Shown here: positions 25,219-34,289 of the stretch, piece after piece
Numbering within the stretch: the stretch's first letter is position 1
How the letters are laid out: the number at the start of each line of letters is the position of its first letter
Assembly: GCA_035934555.1 (NCBI GenBank)
Contig: DASYXT010000055.1
Coordinates: forward strand, 1 to 64,000
Length of the DNA stretch: 64,000 bases
Direction of reading: 5' to 3'
Source: DASYXT01 sp035934555
Lineage (GTDB): Bacteria > Verrucomicrobiota > Verrucomicrobiia > Limisphaerales > UBA8199
Notes under the pieces: model-generated
Seen by the model: only the letters and a program-made list of their open reading frames with translations
What the model was told of the DNA's origin: nothing
Databases searched by the model: none
Program-made: the position numbers and the translations under genes

Positions 25219-27423
25219 ATGCGCGCTTCAAAACTCCTTCTACTTTCCTCGTGTGCCGTATGCCTGGCGGTTGGATATGCTCCGCAGGCTGTGGCGGAAG
25301 TTCGGTTGCCACACATTTTCGGCAGTCACATGGTGCTGCAACAGGATCAGCCGCTGACTTTTTGGGGCTGGGCCGAGCCCAATGAAACCATTGCAGTGAC
25401 GATTGGGTCTGAGACGCAAAAGGTCCAGGCCAACGACCGCGGCGAGTGGAAAGCGGTGCTGCCGGCGATGAAGGCGGGCGGGCCGTTCGTCGTCACGGTG
25501 AGCGGCTCAAGCACGGTGCGCTTTGAGGACGTGCTGGTCGGCGAGGTCTGGCTGTGTTCGGGCCAGTCCAATATGGAGATGGGCATCGGGCAAGCCCGCG
25601 ATGGGAAGCAGGAGATTGCCGAGGCCAACTATCCCAATATACGGCTTTTCAAAGTGCCCAAGCGGGTTGCGGCCCAGGCGGAGCCGGACGTGGAAGCCGA
25701 ATGGAAAGTCTGCACACCCCAAACGGTCTCCGATGGCGGCTGGAACGGTTTTACCGCGGCAGGCTATTATTTCGGGCGCGAACTACATAAGCAACTGCAG
25801 GTGCCGGTTGGGCTGGTGGATTCGACCTGGGGCGGCACACGGATTGAGCCTTGGACACCGCCAGCCGGTTTCGCCGCGGTGCCCAAACTGCGGTCAATTT
25901 ATGACCAGGTCGAGTTAGCCGACCCGGGTTCGGCAGAGCATCAGCAGCGTGTTGAGGGCGTGCTGAACCGAACGGAGGAATGGATCGGAGCAACGCGCCA
26001 GGCCTTGGCGAAGAAGACAGCCGGCCCGGTGATGCCGACTTATCCGCCGGAGTTGTTGCCCCCGCATGATCCGCAAAACCCGACTGCGCTTTATAACGGG
26101 ATGATCGACGGACTACGCCCGTTCGGCATTCGGGGGGCGATTTGGTATCAGGGCGAATCGAACCTGGGCGAGGGGATGATGTATGCCGAAAAGATGAAAG
26201 CGCTGGTCGGCGGCTGGCGGCAAGTGTGGGGCGAGGGCGAGTTCCCGTTCTATTTTGTGCAAATCGCGCCGTACAATTACGGCGGCGACGCAGAACGTAT
26301 GGGGGAATTCTGGGAAGCGCAGGCGAGCGCGGCGGCGGAAATTCCGCACTGCGGCATGGCGGTGATCAATGATATCGGCAACCTCAAGGACATCCATCCC
26401 ACCAACAAACAGGAGGTGGGCCGGCGCCTGGCGTTGTTGGCTCTGGCCCATACCTACGGGCACACCGACCTGGTTTGCTCCGGGCCGGCGTTCAAGTCGA
26501 TGACGCTCGAAGGCAACCAACTGCGCGTCACTTTCGAGCACGTTGCGGGCGGGTTGCGCAGCCGGGACGGCCAGCCGCTGAGCTGGTTTGAGGTGATCGA
26601 CGCCGACCAAGGCGGGTTCGTTAAAGCCGACGCGCGGATCGACGGTTCAAGCGTCGTGCTTTCGTCACCTGAGGTGAAGCGCCCTGTGGCGATGCGCTTT
26701 GCCTGGAGCATGCTTGCCGAGCCGAACCTGGAGAATTCCGCCGGGTTGCCTGCCGGTGCGTTCCGGGCCGGCACGGTGCCCAAACGCGACCTGCTGGCGT
26801 TGAAAGTGCCTGAAGCCAAAGATTACCAGTTGGTCTATGACCTGGATCTGTCCAAGCTCGGTCCGGAGATCAACTACGACGCCAACAACTGCGCGAAAGT
26901 CCAGCATGGGTTTGATCGCATCGCCTATTTCCTCGAACTGCAAGGCGCCGACGGCAACTCGGAGTATGTGTATGTGTCGATGGACGCGTTCACGCAAGAC
27001 CTGACGCGGATAGGCGTGCCGACGTTCCAGTCCGGCGCGCGTTTCCAGCAGGCCGTGAGCAACCTGGATGTCTTCTCGAACGTGCCGCACATCGTGTGCG
27101 GCGAACAACTCGGCGGCGGGAATATCGAGTTTTGGCCCGATAATTATGGACCAGCGAACTCGGCCCATGTGCCTCATGCTTCCAGCCAGGTGTACGATTT
27201 TGGCGACGAACCCAACGACCCGCGCGATGGCTACGGCTCCATGCAGGTCCACAATCATGATGCCCGACAAACCTTGTTCGCTCTGAACCACTGGCGCGAA
27301 GGGGAACGCGCCGACCTTGGCATTGGCAATCAGCCAAAAGACAACCCGGATTGGACGTTCGCCGCGAACGCCGCCAACTATGCGCACAAACGGCTGAGAG
27401 TGCTGGTGCGGCTGAAGCCTTAG
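25219..27423 (+). CDS. Sialate O-acetylesterase-like SGNH protein
   Basis: This protein is 734 residues long (ATG 25219) with a signal peptide ending near 'AVAEV'. Its SASA domain contains the SGNH blocks 'LCSGQSNMEMGIG' (nucleophile Ser), 'WYQGESN' and 'DIHPTNKQEVG' with the catalytic His. The family removes acetyl groups from sialic acid or other glycans. The C-terminal part (about 560-734) is a separate all-beta-like module ending with 'NHDARQTLFALNHW', whose identity I do not recognise. It is adjacent to GH16 and is probably exported to act on acetylated polysaccharide. Confidence 0.85.
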   Translation: MRASKLLLLSSCAVCLAVGYAPQAVAEVRLPHIFGSHMVLQQDQPLTFWGWAEPNETIAVTIGSETQKVQANDRGEWKAVLPAMKAGGPFVVTVSGSSTVRFEDVLVGEVWLCSGQSNMEMGIGQARDGKQEIAEANYPNIRLFKVPKRVAAQAEPDVEAEWKVCTPQTVSDGGWNGFTAAGYYFGRELHKQLQVPVGLVDSTWGGTRIEPWTPPAGFAAVPKLRSIYDQVELADPGSAEHQQRVEGVLNRTEEWIGATRQALAKKTAGPVMPTYPPELLPPHDPQNPTALYNGMIDGLRPFGIRGAIWYQGESNLGEGMMYAEKMKALVGGWRQVWGEGEFPFYFVQIAPYNYGGDAERMGEFWEAQASAAAEIPHCGMAVINDIGNLKDIHPTNKQEVGRRLALLALAHTYGHTDLVCSGPAFKSMTLEGNQLRVTFEHVAGGLRSRDGQPLSWFEVIDADQGGFVKADARIDGSSVVLSSPEVKRPVAMRFAWSMLAEPNLENSAGLPAGAFRAGTVPKRDLLALKVPEAKDYQLVYDLDLSKLGPEINYDANNCAKVQHGFDRIAYFLELQGADGNSEYVYVSMDAFTQDLTRIGVPTFQSGARFQQAVSNLDVFSNVPHIVCGEQLGGGNIEFWPDNYGPANSAHVPHASSQVYDFGDEPNDPRDGYGSMQVHNHDARQTLFALNHWREGERADLGIGNQPKDNPDWTFAANAANYAHKRLRVLVRLKP

Positions 27424-28307
27424 CGCAGCCCGAGGTTATTTAGAATCTCCATGGTGGAATGCGCGCGGTTGAGCGTGTAGAAGTGCACGCCGGGAGCACC
27501 TTCCCGCAACAGGTCTTCGCATTGCCGAGTGGCGTACTCGATGCCGAATCGAGTCACTGCCGCCTCATCGTCGCCGAGTTCGTCGAGCTTGGCGGCTAAG
27601 GCCTGGGGAATGCGCGCGCCGCATAGGGCGGTGAACCGCTTAATTTGCGTTCCGCTCAGGATCGGAATAATACCCGGCACCAGCGGGACCTTCACGCCGG
27701 ACTGGCGCTCGAGGTGGTCGCGGAATTCGTAATAATCGGCGTTGTCGAAGAAAAGCTGAGTGACGACGAAATCCGCGCCGGCCTCGATTTTCTGTTTGAG
27801 GTAACGCCAATCGACGTGCTTGCCCTCCTTGCAGGCAATGTGGCCTTCGGGAAACCCAGCGACGCCGATGCAAAAATCACCTTGTTCCCGGATGAAGCTC
27901 ACCAGTTGGTTGGAGAATTCAAATCCGCCGGGAGTGGGTTGAAACTCGCCGCCACCGGGCGGGTCGCCGCGCAAGGCCAGCACGTTGCGCACGCCGAGCG
28001 CGCGAATTTGGCCAAGCAACTGCCGGATTTCCTCGCGCGTGGCACAGACGCAGGTCAGGTGCGCGACGGCCGTCAACTGATGCTCCTGTTGAATGCGCTC
28101 GACGATGCGCAACGTCTTTTCACGCGTGCCGCCTCCTGCACCATACGTGACCGAACAATAATCGGGCCGGGCGGTCAGCAGGCGCGGCAAGGTTTTCTCC
28201 AACAGCGTGCGCTCGCCTTCGTCGGTTTTGGGCGGGAAAAACTCGAAGGAGATGACCGGTTGGCCGGCGGAACGCCGGGCGGCGTAAATATCCCTAACAA
28301 ATTGCAT
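27420..28307 (-). CDS. metF: Methylenetetrahydrofolate reductase (MetF)
   Basis: This 295-residue protein has MetF hallmarks: 'SFEFFPPKTDEGE' near residue 20, 'VTYGAGGGTREKT', 'LRGDPP' for FAD binding, 'GVAGFPEGH' and 'TQLFFDNADYY'. It reduces 5,10-methylene-THF to 5-methyl-THF for methionine synthesis, using FAD. Its length matches bacterial MetF. The stop overlaps the esterase gene's stop (convergent). No riboswitch is seen upstream. Confidence 0.95.
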   Translation of the reverse strand: MQFVRDIYAARRSAGQPVISFEFFPPKTDEGERTLLEKTLPRLLTARPDYCSVTYGAGGGTREKTLRIVERIQQEHQLTAVAHLTCVCATREEIRQLLGQIRALGVRNVLALRGDPPGGGEFQPTPGGFEFSNQLVSFIREQGDFCIGVAGFPEGHIACKEGKHVDWRYLKQKIEAGADFVVTQLFFDNADYYEFRDHLERQSGVKVPLVPGIIPILSGTQIKRFTALCGARIPQALAAKLDELGDDEAAVTRFGIEYATRQCEDLLREGAPGVHFYTLNRAHSTMEILNNLGLR

Positions 28308-28526
28308 GAAGGCCTAAGATGCGTGAGGAGCCACGGAAATCCAAGCGGGAATGACGCGGCCGCACGGCGTCTGAAAGGAATGCGTGGGGCCGCCAGGGTT
28401 TGGAGTGCGCCAGGCCCCAGGGGCGGTTATATAAAAGGGCGCTGGCGCCCGAAAAAGCGCCCGGGGGCGGGCGCACTCCAACACGCTAGCGCTCCGAGCC
28501 GGATCATCGTGCAGCTCGCAGCCGCC

Positions 28527-29477
28527 TCACGCGACCACATTGGCCGGCGTGCCGGCGAGAAACGCGCGGACGTTGGCGACAGCCGCGCGCAACAGACGCG
28601 CGCGGGCCGCGCGCGTGCCCCACGCCAGGTGCGGCGTAATAATACAGTTTTTGGCGTGCACCAGGGGATGATCGGCCGGCGGCGGCTCGATGGAGAGCAC
28701 ATCCAAACCGGCGCCCGCGAGCCGGCCGGAATTGAGGGCGTCGGCCAGCGCGGCTTCATCAATGAGCTGGCCACGGCTGGTGTTGAGCAGCAACGCGCCG
28801 GGCTTCATCCAGCCCAGGCGCTGGGCGTTCAACAGGAGCCTGGTCTGCGGGATCAACGGGCAATGGAGGCTGACGACATCGCTTTGGCGCAATAAAGTTT
28901 CCAGGTCCACGCGCCGCACAAATGTCGGCACCAGCCGTGCGCCCGGCGTGCTGACCAGCACCCTCATGCCCAATGCGGCCGCAATTTGCGCCACGGCCGT
29001 GCCAATTCTGCCCAGGCCGACGATGCCCAGGTTGAGGCCATCCAATTCGAGCAGTGGGCGTTCCCAATAGCACCAATCGGCGCATTGGGCCCAGCGGCCC
29101 TGGCGCACGGTCCAGGCATGGTGGCCAACGTGTTGTGTCAGTTCCAGCAATAGTGCCAGAGTGGTCTGGGCGACCGAGGCCGTGCCGTAAGCGGGTACGT
29201 TGGAGACGACAATGCCGCGCTCCCGCGCCGCCTCGAGCTCGACCACATTGGTACCGGTAGCGAGGATGCCGATGTACTTCAGTTGAGGCAACGCCTGCAA
29301 CTCTGCTCGGTCAATGTTGGTTTTATTAGTGAGGAGAATCTCGGCGGGTGCGGCCCGCTCGATCAGGTCGGCATTTGCGGTTCGGTCGTAAATGTCGCAA
29401 GGGCCAAGTGCGGTTAGTTGGTCCCAGCTCAGGTCGCCGGGGTTCAAGGTGAACCCATCGAGCACCACAATCCTCAT
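28527..29477 (-). CDS. D-2-hydroxyacid dehydrogenase
   Basis: This 316-residue protein starts at ATG 29477 (MRIVVLDGFTLNPGD). It has the NAD-binding 'LGIVGLGRIGTAVAQ' and the catalytic Arg in 'NTSRGQLID', Glu in 'LSIEPP' and His in 'ITPHLAWGT'. The opening resembles glycerate dehydrogenase/hydroxypyruvate reductase proteins. It probably reduces a 2-ketoacid such as hydroxypyruvate to its D-hydroxyacid; substrate is inferred. Its upstream gap (29478-29779) has a strong hairpin facing the other way. Confidence 0.88.
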   Translation of the reverse strand: MRIVVLDGFTLNPGDLSWDQLTALGPCDIYDRTANADLIERAAPAEILLTNKTNIDRAELQALPQLKYIGILATGTNVVELEAARERGIVVSNVPAYGTASVAQTTLALLLELTQHVGHHAWTVRQGRWAQCADWCYWERPLLELDGLNLGIVGLGRIGTAVAQIAAALGMRVLVSTPGARLVPTFVRRVDLETLLRQSDVVSLHCPLIPQTRLLLNAQRLGWMKPGALLLNTSRGQLIDEAALADALNSGRLAGAGLDVLSIEPPPADHPLVHAKNCIITPHLAWGTRAARARLLRAAVANVRAFLAGTPANVVA

Positions 29478-29779
29478 GGGCAGGAATAAAGAGCCCGGGA
29501 CCAACTGCGTCAAGCTTGGTGAGCCGCGCGGCACATATAGGGATCATTACGGATGGACGCCAAGCAATAAGTAAATGGACTAAGCCGGCTGAATCTGGTA
29601 ACACATTGGTTGGTTCTCCTGAGAACGGGTTTGCCACGGCGGGCATTTGCACGGGCCTAATTTTCCGCCCAGTGCGGGCGTCCACCACAACCAACCAGAG
29701 AAAGCGCGCGAGCGCTTCTCACCCTGAAGGGGAGCCGCTCGAAGCGCTTCGGCGGGAGCGGCTCCCTTTCTTTTTCTTG
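29478..29779. other. Intergenic region with inverted-repeat structure, possible small RNA
   Basis: No convincing protein gene is seen between the two leftward genes. On the plus strand GGTTGGTT (near 29606) can pair with AACCAACC (near 29690), enclosing GC-rich hairpins. A terminator with a T tract (29729-29778) ends this strand. See the corresponding finding. Confidence 0.4.
29729..29778 (+). terminator. Strong plus-strand hairpin terminator without an assigned gene
   Basis: A long GC stem (29730-29740 with 29756-29766) contains a smaller palindrome (GAAGCGCTTC) and is followed on the plus strand by TTTCTTTTTC. Read on the minus strand the T tract is missing, so it suits rightward transcription although both flanking genes run left. 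A second weaker hairpin lies just before it at about 29698-29720. Confidence 0.65.
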
Positions 29780-32062
29780 CTAGTTTGAGGAAGCCGCCTG
29801 GCCCCCTGCCGCCAACAGGTTCACGATATCTGCTGCGCGGGAGCCTGGCGTGACCTTCAGTTCGATGAGTTTTCCTCCGCGGAGGATTGCCTGGACGGTG
29901 GTGCGATAGGCGGCGTGCAATTTGAAATCAACGTCCCAGTTGGCCGGCCAGGCGGGAAAGAGCAGGATTTGCCGGCCGCGTGATTGGAGCAGCATCAGTT
30001 GTGCGGTGTTGAGGAGGTTGCCGCCGTGATTCTGGTCGGGCAGCCAATCGAAATTAGGGCCCCAGGTGGCGGGCCAGCGAAATTCGGCATTCGAGTTTCT
30101 GCATTTTTTGAGCAGAATGCGTTCTGATTCGCTGGTCAGGCCCAGCACTGCGGCGCAGTTGCCATCCGGCCCCCAGCCGACATCGAGGTGATTGCCACGC
30201 GCGGCATAAGTGTCGCGTGCCATCTGCAAATCCGGCTGTTCAACACCATAGAGCTGGAATGGCCAGACCGCATAAAGCTCAGGGTTCTCCACATTGCTCC
30301 GTTCAGGTTTGTAGTTCCGGGCTGGAGCAATCACGCGAACGGTTTGTCCTTGGACGAGGTGCGATTCCAAGGGCAAGTCAGGGCAAGCGGCCTGGATGCG
30401 GGCAAACAAGTTGCGCTGCGCGGGTGTGGCCAACCGAGCCGGCAGCGCGCAGAGTCGCGGGCAGATGTTGCGCAGACCGGCGATGGTCGGGGTGTCGTTG
30501 GTCACATCGTACCAATAGGTCTCGACGGCTTGCGTAGGTGTGATAACGAGCTTACCGGAGGAGTCGCGCGGGAAGCGCTGATCGAAGTAGGTAAGCACGG
30601 AAGCCGCCATGGGCAGCAGCCGCTTTCGCAGAAACGCCGTATCCTGCGTGTAGTCCCAACGGTCCAGCATCAGGCCGACTAACTCCGGGCCCTGGTTGCG
30701 CGTCTTTCCCCACCAGGGCGAGAGCACTTCGGAGAACGCGTGGCCCGCGCGGTCCCAGCCGTAATCCTTGTTGGCGTAGGTACCCCAGACCGTCATCGTT
30801 TCGGGAAAGTACGCTCCCGCATGTGCCTCATACAATTCGGTCCGCGCTTCGCATAGTGGGCGCACCGATTCGTACAATTCAAAGAAAGGGTCCGTCATTT
30901 TCCAATCGCCGCTGGCCATCATCGGGTAGTACATGTGCCGGATATTTTGAAACCAATGGCTATCACCCCAACGCCGGTAGTCTGAATCCGCAATGTTACC
31001 GTTGCGGCCGACGGTGAATGCACCACCGTTGAACTTGATGGGAAAGGCTCCGCGACCCTCACAAGCCTGGACGTAACGCTGGAGCACATAACCGCGCATC
31101 ACCGTCGAGACGGTGTCGTCGCCTGTCGCTTTAATCCAGGAGCGCTGCCAATAATTGCCCCACCAACGCTGGTTGCGCCGCTCCGCTGCGTCTGGCTCGG
31201 CCGAGGCCTTCGCCAGGCCCGCCGCGACGCTCAGCCATTCCTCCGCCCGCCTGACCTGGACGCATGGCGCAGCCACGCGCACAGCAAACGAGTGCACCGG
31301 GCCGTCGCTGACCAGCGTTCGCGCGTCCTGCACCAGAAAACCGCGCGCCTGGACATAACCGCCAAAAGTACGATACAGCAGGGGGTCACGGACAGCCGAC
31401 GCTGCGCTAGCCAAGCCCTGGAAGGCCAAGGTTTCTGGAACGACACTGGTTTCGTTGTGGTGGTACCAGGCGACTGCGGCGGGAATGTTGGCGGGAAAGT
31501 GGTCTGCCGATTCAATCAGCGGATGGGGCGCGCCTTGCATCGACCAGGCCGAATCGTCATCGATGGTCCGCGGTTCGGCGCGCCAGGATTCCACCGCCAC
31601 TTCCACGATAACAGGTGAGGTCGAGTGGCCGACTAAATGGACAACGGGCCGGTCCGGGTCGAGGAACAGCTTTAAACTGATGCGATTGTCTGGACCCAGA
31701 GCAGCCACTTCGATGAGTCCGTTGCGCAAATGCAGGTGCTGGGAAAAGCCGGATGCGTTCTGGAAGGGATTGGGCGAGAGCCGCACGCGCAAAAGCCCCA
31801 CTTTTAGCAAACGCGAGATTTCGCTGTAGGAATCGCTGCGGCCAATCAAGAGTCGAAGATCACCGCTGGGCTCCACCCAAGCATTGAGGGCCAGCTCGCC
31901 ATTGCCGAGCGGCATCGAGCCACGGGAATCCTGGCTGGGCGTGTTCCACACGACATCGTATGGGTCCAGCCAGCGTTGGTTTTCTGCGCCGCAGTTGGGC
32001 GCTGCGACGAAGCCGCACCAGGCAGCCAGGGCACCATACTTTATTAGAGTGCTAAGGTTCAT
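29780..32062 (-). CDS. DUF5703/GH95-like exported glycoside hydrolase-type protein
   Basis: This 760-residue protein (ATG 32062) has a signal peptide ending near 'CGAENQ'. The N-terminal domain begins 'RWLDPYDVVWNTPSQDSRGSMPLGNGELALN', typical of DUF5703, followed by an (alpha/alpha)6-type toroid as in GH95 proteins, with conserved 'FPIKFNGGAFTV', 'WGDSHWFQNIRHMYYPMM' and 'WGPNFDWLPDQNHGG' segments, and a C-terminal beta domain. GH95 members remove fucose or galactose from glycans; the acid residues are not certain here. It is probably a periplasmic or extracellular enzyme linked to the glycan-degrading genes to its left. Confidence 0.8.
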   Translation of the reverse strand: MNLSTLIKYGALAAWCGFVAAPNCGAENQRWLDPYDVVWNTPSQDSRGSMPLGNGELALNAWVEPSGDLRLLIGRSDSYSEISRLLKVGLLRVRLSPNPFQNASGFSQHLHLRNGLIEVAALGPDNRISLKLFLDPDRPVVHLVGHSTSPVIVEVAVESWRAEPRTIDDDSAWSMQGAPHPLIESADHFPANIPAAVAWYHHNETSVVPETLAFQGLASAASAVRDPLLYRTFGGYVQARGFLVQDARTLVSDGPVHSFAVRVAAPCVQVRRAEEWLSVAAGLAKASAEPDAAERRNQRWWGNYWQRSWIKATGDDTVSTVMRGYVLQRYVQACEGRGAFPIKFNGGAFTVGRNGNIADSDYRRWGDSHWFQNIRHMYYPMMASGDWKMTDPFFELYESVRPLCEARTELYEAHAGAYFPETMTVWGTYANKDYGWDRAGHAFSEVLSPWWGKTRNQGPELVGLMLDRWDYTQDTAFLRKRLLPMAASVLTYFDQRFPRDSSGKLVITPTQAVETYWYDVTNDTPTIAGLRNICPRLCALPARLATPAQRNLFARIQAACPDLPLESHLVQGQTVRVIAPARNYKPERSNVENPELYAVWPFQLYGVEQPDLQMARDTYAARGNHLDVGWGPDGNCAAVLGLTSESERILLKKCRNSNAEFRWPATWGPNFDWLPDQNHGGNLLNTAQLMLLQSRGRQILLFPAWPANWDVDFKLHAAYRTTVQAILRGGKLIELKVTPGSRAADIVNLLAAGGQAASSN

Positions 32063-32240
32063 GATAGTTTGGAGCGCCAGCCCGGCTGCTGCCAGGCGAG
32101 ATTCTGTGGCTGATCTGAATTGGCAGCAACCGTAAACCCTACCTCTTGAAGCGGAGCATCTTTCAGGTAAGGCAATCCGTCCGGAAAACGGGGTAATCCC
32201 CTGATTGTTAGAGCTCTCGCCGGAGGGGAATATTGTCATC

Positions 32241-32369
32241 ATGCCGACTCAATCGAGACGGGGAATGCATCAGAATATTCTCATAACCGGGGGAGCGGGA
32301 TTTATTGGGTCGCACGTCGCGGACGAATTGCTCGGGCATGGGTTCAAAGTTCGTATGCTGGACGTATGA
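32241..32369 (+). pseudogene. N-terminal fragment of an NAD-dependent sugar epimerase
   Basis: This 42-residue frame (ATG 32241, second ATG 32265) reads NILITGGAGFIGSHVADELL, then a short strand and a stop. This is the start of an extended SDR epimerase (NAD-binding GxxGxxG with following helix and beta strand). It stops where the family continues with about 280 more residues. Its TGA overlaps the ATG of the next, full-length epimerase (ATGA). It is probably the remainder of a second epimerase gene that lost its body by deletion. It is similar but not identical to the start of the next gene. Confidence 0.8.
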
Positions 32370-33661
32370 GCAGAGAGCATCACCCAAATCCAGCCACACT
32401 GCGGCAGGTCAACGGGCAGGCGCGACCGGCGCTCAATGACTCCCAGCCGGCCGCGGTGCTCATTACCGGCGGCGCCGGATTTATCGGCACCAACCTCGCC
32501 GACCGCTTGCTGGGAATGGGCCGGCCAGTGATCATTTATGACAATCTTTCCCGGCGCGGGGTCGAGCAGAACCTCGGCTGGCTTAAAGAGCGGCATGGTC
32601 AGCGGGTGCGACACGTGCATGGCGACGTGCGAGACTTCTCCGCGCTGAGCAAAGCCGTGAAGGAGGCCGGGCAAGTGTTTCACCTGGCGGCGCAAGTGGC
32701 AGTGACCACCAGTCTCGAGCACCCGTTCGAGGATTTCGAAATCAACGCGCGCGGCACCCTCAACCTGCTGGAGGCCTTGCGCGCGTTGCCCAAACCGCCG
32801 CCCCTGGTATTCACCAGCACCAATAAGGTCTATGGCGCTCTGAGCGATATTCCCTTGCGCGTTCAGGGCGGGCGGTACGAGCCGCAAGCGGAAGAACTCC
32901 GGCAAAGCGGGTTTGGCGAGAATTTGCCGCTGCACTTCCACAGCCCTTATGGCTGCTCGAAGGGCGCGGCCTGCCAGTATGTGCAGGACTACGCGCGCAC
33001 GTTCGGTTTGCCGACGGTGGTGTTCAGGATGAGCTGTATTTATGGGCCGCATCAGTTTGGGACCGAGGACGCGGGCTGGGTGGCGCACTTTCTCATTCGA
33101 GCGCTGGCGGGGGCGCCGCTGACGATTTACGGCGACGGACGGCAGGTGCGGGACATTCTTTTCGTCGAAGACCTGGTTGATGCGTTTCTACTGGCACAGC
33201 AGCACATGGCTGAACTGGCCGGCGGAGCGTTCAATATAGGGGGTGGACCGCAGAACACCACCAGCCTGCTGGAACTGATAGAGCTGATCGGCACGCTGCA
33301 CGGCCGCGCTCCGGCAGTTCGCTTCGCGGATTGGCGCCCGGCGGACCAGCAGTACTACGTTTCTGACACGCGGAAATTTTTAGCCGCCACCGGCTGGCAG
33401 CCCCGAGTCGGCGTGCGAACCGGTGTCGAGCGGCTGTACCATTGGCTCCAGGAATTCCCGACGGTTAAGGCAGGTGTGCTGGCTCTCGCCGGTGTGCAGG
33501 GCCTGCGCTCGAATGGGCAGGTGCGGCGGGTGTGGCTGCGCGCGATTCGGCCAAAAACCGTTCCCAGCAAAGTAACCGTCAAACTGAAGAGCGCAACCAA
33601 TGGGCATCGGCTCAACGGCAATCGAGCGGGGCAGAAACTCGAACCGGCCATTCACAGGTAA
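32366..33661 (+). CDS. NAD-dependent epimerase/dehydratase (CDP-paratose 2-epimerase-like)
   Basis: This 431-residue extended SDR has 'VLITGGAGFIGTNLADRLL' (about 31-49), 'HLAAQVAV', a Y-x3-K pair in 'SPYGCSKGA', and 'RMSCIYGPHQFGTEDAGWV', which resembles CDP-paratose 2-epimerase/tyvelose epimerase. It would act on nucleotide-linked sugar. An N-terminal segment of about 30 residues and a C-terminal basic tail of about 65 residues extend beyond the usual length. It begins with an ATGA overlap to the truncated epimerase and heads the glycan cluster. Confidence 0.87.
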   Translation: MSREHHPNPATLRQVNGQARPALNDSQPAAVLITGGAGFIGTNLADRLLGMGRPVIIYDNLSRRGVEQNLGWLKERHGQRVRHVHGDVRDFSALSKAVKEAGQVFHLAAQVAVTTSLEHPFEDFEINARGTLNLLEALRALPKPPPLVFTSTNKVYGALSDIPLRVQGGRYEPQAEELRQSGFGENLPLHFHSPYGCSKGAACQYVQDYARTFGLPTVVFRMSCIYGPHQFGTEDAGWVAHFLIRALAGAPLTIYGDGRQVRDILFVEDLVDAFLLAQQHMAELAGGAFNIGGGPQNTTSLLELIELIGTLHGRAPAVRFADWRPADQQYYVSDTRKFLAATGWQPRVGVRTGVERLYHWLQEFPTVKAGVLALAGVQGLRSNGQVRRVWLRAIRPKTVPSKVTVKLKSATNGHRLNGNRAGQKLEPAIHR

Positions 33662-33776
33662 GCCGGTGGACTTCGGCGCATGGCCGCGAGGCGCGTCGAG
33701 CCTCGGCAGCGAGCGGGGTCAGTGACGACGCCGTGTTGAGCCAGACGGAAAGAAGCATCCAATGGGAGCAGCAGAT

Positions 33777-34289
33777 ATGCGAGCGGCAGTAGTGGCGGCG
33801 CCGTGCCAGGTGCGCACCGCCCGTGTGTCAGTGCCCCAGCCGGGGCCGGGCGAAGTGCGTGTGCGCCTCGAAGGGTGCGGCGCGTGCGGCTCCAACCTGC
33901 CCCCGTGGAAAGGGCGACCCTGGTTCAAGTACCCGCTCGCGCCGGGCGAGTTGGGCCACGAAGGCTGGGGGCGCGTGGATGCGCTCGGCCCGCAGGTGAC
34001 GGGTTGGCAGGCGGGCGAGCGCGTCGCGCTGCTGTCCCATCGCGCCTATGCCGAGAATGACGTGGCTCCGGAACATACCTTGGTGCGCTTGCCCGGCTGC
34101 CTGGAAGATAAACCCTTTCCCGGTGAAGCACTGGGTTGTGCGATAAACGTTTTCCGCCGCTCGGATATAAAATTTGGGCAAACAGTCGCCATTGTGGGGG
34201 TGGGGTTCCTGGGCGCGGTGCTTACAGCACTTAGCGCCCAGGTCGGCGCCCAAGTGTTCGCGATCTCGCGGCGGCTCGTCAGCCTATGA
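33777..34289 (+). pseudogene. Truncated zinc-type alcohol dehydrogenase
   Basis: These 170 residues are the N-terminal half of a medium-chain dehydrogenase: the GroES-like domain with 'GCGACGSNL' (zinc Cys) and 'GELGHEGWG' (His-Glu), then the Rossmann start 'VAIVGVGFLGAVLTALSAQ' ending at 'AISRRLVSL'. Full proteins run to about 330-350 residues. The frame stops where NAD binding would be completed and the C-terminal fold is absent. The start ATG 33777 has GGGAG nearby; ATG 33762 is possible. The stop overlaps the next ATG (34286). It is probably non-functional, or a fragment that retains only the GroES domain. Confidence 0.78.

Noticed and set aside
28308..28526. Possible SAM or SAH riboswitch upstream of metF
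   Set aside because: GC-rich hairpins are present (GGAGTGCGCC/GGCGCACTCC), but no conserved core of these riboswitches is recognisable. They look like a dispersed repeat.
29516..29788. Plus-strand 90-residue frame before the orphan terminator
   Set aside because: The frame passes through the terminator hairpin and its T tract (ending in a run of Phe), which does not fit a protein gene. A non-coding RNA is more likely if anything is transcribed.
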